Below, one piece after another: positions 55,586 to 64,000 of a stretch of DNA of 64,000 nucleotides (position 1 is its first letter; every line of letters begins with the position of its first letter). This stretch comes from Caprimulgus europaeus (Eukaryota > Chordata > Aves > Caprimulgiformes > Caprimulgidae). Both the position numbers and the translations under genes were made by a program. The DNA is taken from NCBI GenBank assembly GCA_907165065.1, contig OU015527.1:19047686-19111685 (forward strand), in the 5' to 3' direction. Below the pieces are notes generated by a model that was not told the DNA's origin, searched no databases, and was given only the letters and a program-made list of their open reading frames with translations.

Positions 55586-57699
55586 TGGTAGGATGATCCA
55601 GGCGTCTTCTTCAGAGTAAGTGTGGTTATATTTCCAGAAAGTTTGCACATTTCAGAAAATCCAGCGTCCATGTGGGTGCAATTGTAATGTTAGGGTAGGC
55701 AGGGAGGAACTTACTTTCTGGGTCTTCAAGCTTCTAGCACCGAAGCTTAGGGCAATAGTAGTAATTGTAGCTAGATACTGTAGTAGGTTCTTACATGACA
55801 GACTTGGAGGTAAGGCAGCAGTGTTGTCCAGGGCGTGCCCCACAAGTAGGGGGATAACCTTTAATCATAGATTCTGGCAGCATTAGGTAAGGCAACATAC
55901 ACTGCTCAGTGCACTGCCTAGCTTCTTCTTGCCCAATGCTCCTGGGCAAATCCCAAGCTTCTGTGAAGAAGCAGGTGGTCCAGCTACACTTCTGATTAAA
56001 AGTGAGAGGTTGCACTGTTCTGAAACTTCTGATTAGTAGCAGTGTGCTGCAAACCAGCCTGCGATCTGGTGTGTTGCAGTCTTGACTGCAATTTTAAATC
56101 ACTGGTCTGGCTACCCTCTAGTGTGAGTTGTTTCCCAAGAAGAAAGAGCATTGCTCTTTGCAAAAACTCCTTATGTTTGCTTTATTGCTGTCTTTTCATG
56201 CACAGTATATCACAGATGTTCTCCTGTCAGTTTGCTACAAAATGTGGGAGATTCAGAAATGTTTTTCTTGGGGGTTTTGTTGCATTTAATCAATAGCTTT
56301 CTTTGCTTGCATCTGAAAGAATGATATAGAAAATAGATGCTAAAGAGAATGTGGGTGGCATTTGAAAGTAGGTTTGGGTGAGAACTCTGTTTCCAGCACT
56401 AAAGAGGGTATGTTATTCAAGACACTGCTGTTTCTTCCAGAGAAAGAACCAGAACTGACTTCCCTTTCAAAAGAAGAATCAAATGAGAATCCCAAGCTGG
56501 AAGAGCTTGCTTGCCTCCTAGATAAGGCATACTGCTATAACCCACAGACTCACACACTCTTCTCTTGGCTAAGACAAGAGCCTTAGTAGCTGTAAGACAT
56601 TTCTTTCCAAAGCTCATAAAATGGGAAGTGAGGAAATACAATGCCTCATCTGTTGCCCTTCCGATTTTGATCTGGAAATAGAAAAATATGCATGTATCTG
56701 GTCTTCTTAAGAAAATATTTATGTTTCTGTATCTTCCTAAGCACTGATGCTCTGAGAGATGGTTTGGTTTTATTTATTTATTTATTTGTTTATTTGTTTA
56801 TTTATTTAATTCTAAAAGCTACAGTACAGGGGTGGTGTCCTTCATCACTTTTTCTTGCTACATGTCATAGTTAATCATTAAGCTATCAGATTTTTACTTT
56901 AGGTCTGAATTTTAACAAGATGTGTTACAAGGTTTTTTGCTTTAATGTGGCAGTGGTATAAACCAGCAGCTCTGCTGCATTAGTGACTGCTCGTCAGGAG
57001 GTTTCCCAGAGGATTTCTATGGGCCCAAAGCAGGTCTGTGCCCTATCATGTGCTATTGATCAAGAAAAAGGAAAGACTTGGTGTAGCAGATATTCTCTGG
57101 ACACTTCTGATGCACTGGTCTATTTCATACTTGTCCAGGATCAAGGATCAAGGTTGGATAAACGTTTTCCTCCCTTCCAATACCTGGTTCCCAGAAAAAG
57201 TTCATGCTTGGACGAAGTGTGCTGCTAATCATTAGCTTCAGTAGCTCTTAAATGTTTACTGCAATTTATCATTGTCTCTGGCTACTGTAAACAGATTTAT
57301 CATCTGAGATTCCCAACCCCCATATTATCCTTGGGTACAGACACACTGGATAAATAGCAAACCAGAAAAAAATTAAAGGCAGGCTAGAGTCCAAACTAAA
57401 CAACACCAAGCATCTGCTGGTAATTTTACATTATAGATGTAAAAGCCTACTCGAGCTTGGCTGAATTTTGTTCTCATGTAAGAGCAGATTGCATGCGCTA
57501 CTGTAACTGTTCAGTGAGAAAGTGCAGTTGGTAAATATTAACTCATTTCCTTCAGATTCCAGAGGTGGAGTATTCTGTGATGTGTTGGTTTGTAAGAGAA
57601 AAAGGCATGCCTTTTGGGAGTGAAAGGCTGCTTTCTCTCTAGCCAGCTTTGTAAGTTGCAGGGATGGAAAAAGAAAAAATTGGTAGTGGCATTGGTTGG
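55586..57699. other. no gene recognised
   Basis: It contains a TTTA/TTTG tetranucleotide array at 56768-56808. Other frames are short and show no recognised domain. Confidence 0.5.
56768..56808. repeat. TTTA/TTTG microsatellite
   Basis: About ten tandem tetranucleotide units, first ATTT, then mixed GTTT and ATTT. Confidence 0.85.
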
Positions 57700-57709
57700 A
57701 TCTGGCATC

Positions 57710-57839
57710 ATAGCTGTGACACAATGTCCTTATATGTTATCAACATTCTTCTCATAACAAATCCCATACTGAAACCAAAACATAGTGCTTTCTAGCTACT
57801 ATAAAGAAAATTAACTCTATCCTAGCAAAACCAGGACCA
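57710..57839 (-). mobile_element. start of the 3' LTR of an ERVL-type element
   Basis: Read on the minus strand from 57839: TGGTCCTGGTTTTGCTAGGA, then TTTCAGTATGGGATTTGTTA and GAGAAGAATGTTGAT, matching the LTR start at 49288. Just upstream on that strand is a purine-rich AAGGGGTGGATG that can serve as the polypurine tract. The similarity fades near 57710. Confidence 0.8.
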
Positions 57840-57989
57840 CATCCACCCCTTATTCCATACCATTTCTATCATGCTTAGGTTCCACACTTTTTAATACATT
57901 TCAATATACATACAATTATTATTCCCTTAGTTCATGGGCCATTCCTTCAAAATGTCTATTGAGTTCATTTAGTCTGTGACCTTGGATTC

Positions 57990-59430
57990 CATCTGTCATG
58001 GCCATCTTTCAAGGTAGGACAGACAATATGAAGTTCACTCAGTTGGCTGAGTAGGTGACATTGGACACAGCAGAAGGATGGTGTGCAGTCTCTGTTGCAT
58101 GCTGCATCTGGAACTCATAGCTGGCATATCTGCTGTGGCTGGCTCAGTTGGCAGATCCTCTGGTGCTGACTACTCATGTGGCTTTTGCTAAATGAGCGTC
58201 CCAGTGTTTGAAAGTTCCACCACCCGTTGCTTTTAGTGTGGTTTTCAGCAGCCCATTGCATCGTTCAACTTTCCTGTAGGCTGGTGCCTGATAGGGAATG
58301 TGGTACATCCGCTCAATGCCATGTTCTTTGGCCCAAGTGTCTATGAGATTGTTTCAGAAATGAGTCCCATTGTCTGGCTCAGTTAGTTCTGGGGTACCAT
58401 GTCACCGCAAGACCTGCTTTTCAAGGCCTAGAACAGTGTTTTGGGAGGTGGCACAGTATATGTCTCCAACCACACAGTGGCTGCATCCACCATGGTGAGC
58501 ATGTGGCACTTGCCACTGTGGGTTTGTGGGAGTGTGTTACAGTCAATCTGTCAGGCCTCTGCATATTTATATTTTAATCATCTTCCTCCATACCAGAGAG
58601 TTTTTAACTGCTTGTCTTGCTTGATCACAGCACATGTTTCATGTTCATGAATGGCTTGTGCAATAGTATCTATGGCTAAGTTCACCCCTTGATCACTAGC
58701 CCATCTGTATGTTGTACCTCTTCCTCGATGGCCTGAGGTATCATAGGCCCAGTGAGCTAAAACTTTTTCACCTTTATGTTGCTGGTCCAGGTCTACTTGA
58801 GACAATTTAATCTTAGCAGCCTGGTCCACCCGTTGGTTGTTTTGATGTTCTTCAGGGGCTCAACTTTTGGGCACATGAGCCCAAACATGTCATCTACATG
58901 ACATATCTTTACAACTAGTCTCTCTGGCCAGGCAGCACTATCTTGCCATAATTCAGCAGCCCAGATGGGTTTGCCTCTGCACTGCCAATTGTTTTGTTTC
59001 CATTGCTGTAACTTGGCATTTGCCACCATCCATGAGTCTGAATCAAGGCAGAGCACTGGTCATTTCTCTCACTCAGCAATGTGTAAGGCCAGCTGGATGG
59101 CTTTTACCTCTGCAAACTGCCTCGATCCACCTGCTCTTTCAGCAGCTTCAGCAACTTGTTCCTACAATATGACAGGACCCATCAGTGAACAGGGCATATA
59201 ATTTCTCACTATCTGATAGTTCATTACATGGTGGAGCCTCTTCAGCACATGTCATCTCTTCTGGTGACACTCCAACATTTTTGCCTTGTGGCCAGTTTGT
59301 GATCACTTCCAGAATTCCTGGCCGACTGGGGCTTCCTATTTGAACCCGTTGTGTGATCAGTGCAACCCACTTACTTCACGTCGCATCAGTTGCGTGGTGT
59401 GTAGAGGGGATGGTCCCTTTGAACATCCAG
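57990..59430 (-). pseudogene. pol: ERVL-type pol remnant (RNase H and integrase)
   Basis: On the minus strand the RNase H starts near 59190 (YALFTDGSC) and continues with DSDSWMVANAKLQQWKQNNW (about 59040-58980). The integrase zinc domain follows (HDTSGH-like, then HEHETCAVIKQDKQLKTLW, 58660-58580) and then a decayed catalytic core with an SDNGTHF-like motif near 58365. Stops, frameshifts and a deletion break it, and the 3' LTR start follows at 57839. RNase H plus integrase of this type is characteristic of avian class III ERVL. Everything upstream of RNase H is missing. Confidence 0.82.
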
Positions 59431-59439
59431 CCCAGCACA

Positions 59440-59860
59440 GGGAATCCGTGCTAGGCGCTCGCCTGTGCTGGGCGGGGTTGTTTACCGAGAAGCGCTGGGT
59501 CGGTTGGAGGGCCCCGGAGCTGCGCCCTGCCTCTGTCTGCGGTCGGAGCGCGGACGCCCCCTTCTGCCAGCCGGGGGGGTCGTCATCGCGGGGCTGGCTG
59601 CGCAGGTTGTAGCGGTGCTGCGGATGTGGTCCCTCGCCGTGGCTATCTTCCTGTGCAGATGGGTGGGCAAGCTGACCATGTACTCCTCGTAGTCACTGTC
59701 CCCTTACAGCGAGTGCAGCGGCTGCTCTGAAGGCTGCCTGCAGAGTGGGCAGAGCACTGACCAGCTCTTTGCAGCCCCTTCTGCTGTGGCTTCCACATAT
59801 GCCATAGCAGCACAGAGGCACAAGATGCCACAACAAGGCACGTAATGTTCTTTGGGGGAT
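59440..59860 (-). pseudogene. TOPORS-like RING gene copy, broken, minus strand
   Basis: The stop codon of the intact gene's C-terminus corresponds to 59482-59484. The minus-strand frame from there upward encodes TPPAGRRGRPRSDRRQRQGA and GPSNRPSASR, identical to the end of the intact copy. Upstream (59750-59690) is the second half of the RING and its follow-up (CPLCRQPSEQPLHSL, a stop, then GDSDYEEYM). The central repeats and the first RING half are missing or unrecognisable, and at least one frameshift separates the two parts. It abuts the ERVL pol remnant at about 59430-59440. Confidence 0.85.
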
Positions 59861-62800
59861 TTTTGGTAATGGTACAGTGCAGTAATTCATCACCTCAGCC
59901 AAAGGCTGCAGTTTTGCTTAGGAAAAAACAAAAAGATGAAGAGCCATTTTCTAGCCTACATGTAAATTCAGGATGCTCACAGGAGAACACTAGAAAGTAT
60001 GTTCACTGCTTTCTGGACTCTGAGCGCTGCCTTTTTCACCTGAAGTAATACCCTGACGTTGTACCTTGAAGCAGAGTAGTTCAAACAGACTAGTTTACTC
60101 TGAGCCAAGTTAGTGTCCTGGTCAGAACTGCACAGAGAGTGATTTAAGTGCTATTTAATGCTATTTTGCTGGAGCTCTGCAGGACCTGTCACCAGAGCAA
60201 GTGGGGCAAACCAAAGCCAAATGCTCTAATGGGGCATGATACCCTGAAGAACAATGGGCTTTCTTAGTAGAAATCAGATGAAAATTCATCAGGATCAGCC
60301 TACTGTCATGAACCTTGCATCTTCCAGCCAGGAAAGAAGGGTGCCCATGCTGGGCTGGAGCCAGTGGTGGCACAGCTGCGGGCTGAGCCATCCTGCCAGG
60401 GGAAATGTGCCGGGACAGCAATCACAGCTGGGTGCGAGCAGGCTGCAAGCAGCAGGAGTGAATCTGAGTTCTTCCACTGCCCCTTAAAGAACAGATCTTT
60501 ATCCACTGTCTTTGTGCACCCTTGCTAACTCTTCACCCTGTGAGGAAAAAATAAATAAATGTTGTTGTATTAATGATGACATTCATGTGGCTCCTTCCCT
60601 ATACTGAAAGAAAAGGCCAGTTTGGCCACGTGCCAACACTTGAAACTACAATTTTTTTTTTTTTTTTCATGTTTTTGCTTCATCTTGTGACTAATCCACT
60701 TCTATGTACCAACACACACCTGCATTGTATTTGAACTGAAAGCATTGCTAGCATTTGGAGACGGGTTTTTATGGGCAGTTTCAATGGTGAAGAAAACTGA
60801 TGAACTAGACTACCTTTGAAATCCAAAGCCTTTTTGCTTTAATCCAAGTTTCACATAGCCACAGTTCTTGGACACAGCCTTAGTCGAGATAATCCAGAAG
60901 AAAAGAGGACACATAGGCTTACTTTATCATCGGAGGAATTTATGAATGTTTGTTTTATGATCACCTGGAATTTTAAACACTTGCCTATGTGGAGATACCT
61001 CTTTGAAACTTGTGACATAAGCCTGTAAATCTGTAAATTTTCTGCACTCTCGCCCCAAGACCACAAGCTAAACGGACGACTATTCTGAGTCCCAGATATT
61101 CCCTGCAGTTACATGATGATGTCTGACAGTGGCGTTAGTGGCAGTTTCCCAATAAACAAACCTTTTCCTCACAAATTTTGCATAAAATACAAGTTGCTTA
61201 TAAGCAGTGCAACTCCTGCAAAGCAAATTCAGCAGACTTCATGCTTGAGGCCATTTCTCTGAAGATGTTGGTTGCTAAATGCATATCAGTTCAGAGTGAA
61301 TTTCACAATGTCTCTCTTCACTAGAAACTATCACACCTTCAAAATTCTAGATTCTCTGGACAAGACACTTTATATAAATTGGTTCAAATATTGCCAAAGA
61401 TTTTTTTTAAAAAAAAAACTTCTGCTGTCAAGAGATATCTACTCTTTGCACAACTTATTCCAGCTACATGCAGCAGGAAATCAGCAGGTAAAAGCTAACG
61501 TTTTCAAAACTGTGATGGAATTTTCAGCAAATAATTCAGAAAGCAAGTAGAGAAGCCTCCTCTTTTAAAGTTTTTTTCTAATAAAAGGTGTAAAATAGAA
61601 TGGTGTCATAATCACGTGATCCTGAAGTTACTGCATGATGGTTTGAATGATAACGAAATACTTCCAGAAAGCATCAGACTTCAAGCACAGTATTGTTTCA
61701 CAAGGTGGCACAATCACTCTTCATACTGTGCATGTATCATTTTCCTCCGCCACCAACAACGCGGTTGACATCTAGATAGCCTCCCAGTGTAGCTGTGAAA
61801 GAGCCTACTGGTATTCAGTCGCAGAATGCATAAGCAAGGTAGACAGTCTTGGAGCCCAGTCGAAGGCTTGTTGAAATCGATAAGCTTTCCGGTGTCTTTG
61901 ATGAGAATTTAATATTTTATTCACAGTGTGTTTATAATTGCTTTTAACTTTCAACATTATTTTTACAGAGATAATTTTCTTAAGGACTGTTTACCCCATG
62001 TGCACTAAACTACCTTTCTTTGTTTTGATAACCACATCTAGTAAACCACAGAGGTCATCTTAGTGATAAATAAGGGAATACTATGAACAACAAATATTTG
62101 CCCAACTCTGCTTAGCTTCAGTTCTGAAAATTTCCCTCAGCTGACCAATTCAGGTCCTTTGAGCTATTTCCTTTGAAATAAGCATGTAGACACAAACATG
62201 GCTTAATTATGTCTGTGAAAATCTTTACCTTAGCCAAAAGGCTACTGAGGACCTAGCAGAATAATCCAATTAATATCTGTTTTCAGGTGACGAATTCACC
62301 TCTCCCTGTTTGGCACAGAGTTGTTAAGTCACACGAGTTTTGGATGCCACTAGTGCACATGGAAGCCATGTCTCAGGAAGCATCACCAGGTGCTGACTTG
62401 CAAAAGCAGAAAACATGCTCTTCGTTACACTGAGTATCTAGATTATACATTCTTAATAAAATATTGGGATGGGAGGAGGACAGAAATTTACAGCTATAGT
62501 TCGATTTTCCAGTCCCCTTTAAAAACTCTCCAGCCAGGCTTTCTAATCCTGTGTGTGATTAGCTACAGCTGACAATGTATTAAAACTTCTCAGGAAAAAT
62601 AAGCTCATAGTGCTTAGCTCTTGTCTGGCTTTTTAGAAATTCTAGCACGATTACTAACAAACTCAGCTAGTAGTAAGAATTAGGTGAACTGACACACCCA
62701 TAATCCTACCAAATTCAATGAGATTGCTTCTAAATCAAGTCAAAACACTCACCTACTGCAGAAGTGGGTTCTAATTAGCATTTCTGATATTTTGCTCTCT

Positions 62801-64000
62801 TAATTTTCCAGTACAATTCTTTATATTCTTAATTCAAGCTTTGGAAATTAGTCTCTAGGATCAGGAGGGAAAAGTGACACAGTGTACAAATTAAAGCTAT
62901 TTTTTCCTGGATTTATATAACACTTGCAAAACAATGTTATTGAAATATTTAATGCAAAGAGTGAGTCTTTTAAGTATCATTTGTCCTTCATCAGACAGTT
63001 CAAGTTGCAGACTAGAAAGACATTCTACTAGGTGACTTTGATGCTGAGTCTGAGGAAAAGTGGTGTTTGAGTAAAATTCCTAGCAAATTTGGAAGAAAAT
63101 TTGATTTTTTATGCATTTGTTAATGTCCTCTTCATCAATTTGTGAAAAAGGACTGTATAAAAGAAAACACTGTAGGAAACTCACCAAACCAATGTGCCTA
63201 GGATCAGAAGAAAGCATGTTTAAAGATATCTGGGCTCACAGTTCCCTCCTTTGAATTTTTATTTTTAAGTTCTTACATGGTTTGGTGACACTAAATGGTG
63301 GAGGAGGGTGTGTGTGTATGTAATCATTTTTATTGGGGCTGATTTATAGTGGAAGATAACTATTCAGTTGTCCTCTGGGAGAATGACTGCTTATCTCTGT
63401 AGACATCCTGCCATTTCCTTTCTAGATTTTTCTTCTAAGTTTTTGTTTGTTTGGTTTTTAATTTAGTTTTTTACTTCCTCTGCCAGAATTTTCTTTTCAA
63501 ATGTCTTGAACGACCTCCAGAGTTTCTGGCATTCACTTCTCAGGTAGTGCTCTGTACCTTCACAAAACAACACAACTAAGTATATGCCATGCAGCTTCCT
63601 CACATGTGTGACACTGGTAAGGTATTTGGCTATTGCTGTTAAAAATTAATTTTTAAATTTATTTTATTTTTTCTTTTGTTTCCAAGAAAACAAACAAACA
63701 AACAAAACCTTCCTGTGGCCAGTTTGATCAAATGGTGGTGCTACCTTTGGTATTACAACAATTATAAAAGCTATTAGAAGATCTTTTTCTGCCTTATGAA
63801 TGTAGTTTAAAATTTTTGAAGAAAGCACTACTCAGGTTCTTTTCCTATTGTAGATGCTGTAGGGGAGTTAGGTTAAGCAAGAAAGATTTTTACTTTCAGT
63901 CTTAATCTTTCTCTGTATTGTCAGTTCTAGAGTACATTGAGAACCAAATATTTCTGCTGAGGTCTTTAAAAGAGAGTTTTTCTGTTGTGCTCCTTACGAT
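59861..64000. other. no gene recognised
   Basis: AT-rich DNA to the window's end. A T-run lies at 60651-60668, an A-run at about 61407-61418 and a CAAA run at 63690-63705. No frames above about 92 codons, no CR1 tails and no exon chain are seen. Confidence 0.5.

Overview
This is a vertebrate nuclear window, almost certainly from a bird and probably a songbird or another neoavian. The evidence is many CR1 LINE copies ending in the ATTCTGTGA-type 3' repeat, ERVL-type LTRs of avian style, one avian class I endogenous retrovirus, and a TOPORS-like RING gene of a kind that birds carry in several copies. There is no bacterial or viral operon here. Most reading frames in the window are shadows or transposon remnants.

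Layout. About 1-4.1 kb is AT-rich DNA with no gene I can recognise. About 4.1-29.3 kb is a GC-richer, rearranged island. It holds CR1 pieces (one nested in another), a broken TOPORS-like copy (6.1 kb), and seven consistent exons of a coiled-coil, tail-anchored protein gene (7.3-9.7 kb). Next come a solo LTR of 1157 bp with a perfect 5-bp target duplication (9.72-10.88 kb), decayed CR1, an apparently intact TOPORS-like RING gene (CDS 15436-16203) and a 5'-LTR-gag-pol-env provirus (16.7-23.75 kb). The provirus lacks its 3' part and runs straight into a long CR1 (to 26.85 kb). That CR1 is followed by a second, about 99 % identical copy of the last five exons of the coiled-coil gene (27.1-28.5 kb) and more CR1. 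About 29.3-64 kb is mostly AT-rich DNA with small old CR1 and LTR pieces, a remnant of ERVL pol (57.7-59.4 kb, minus strand) and a third TOPORS-like copy, broken, at 59.4-59.85 kb.

How it fits together. The two coiled-coil gene copies share the same CR1 3' end in the same intron, but upstream of about 7855/26635 the two CR1s are clearly more different, and further left they have unrelated flanks (an intron versus retroviral env). This is the signature of ectopic recombination between two CR1 elements. It explains both the missing 5' exons of copy 2 and the missing 3' half of the provirus. A solo LTR then entered the CR1 downstream of copy 1 only, so it post-dates the duplication.

Most interesting for follow-up: the unexplained 0.6-kb segment between pol and env of the provirus, which carries three short open frames (a one-pass membrane peptide whose ATG overlaps the pol stop, a Cys-rich 48-residue peptide, and an Arg-rich frame overlapping env). 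Two further targets are the tandem CRE/X-box-like promoter repeats in front of the TOPORS-like gene, and that gene's duplicated half-RING module. All family assignments are from reading the sequence; no search was run.
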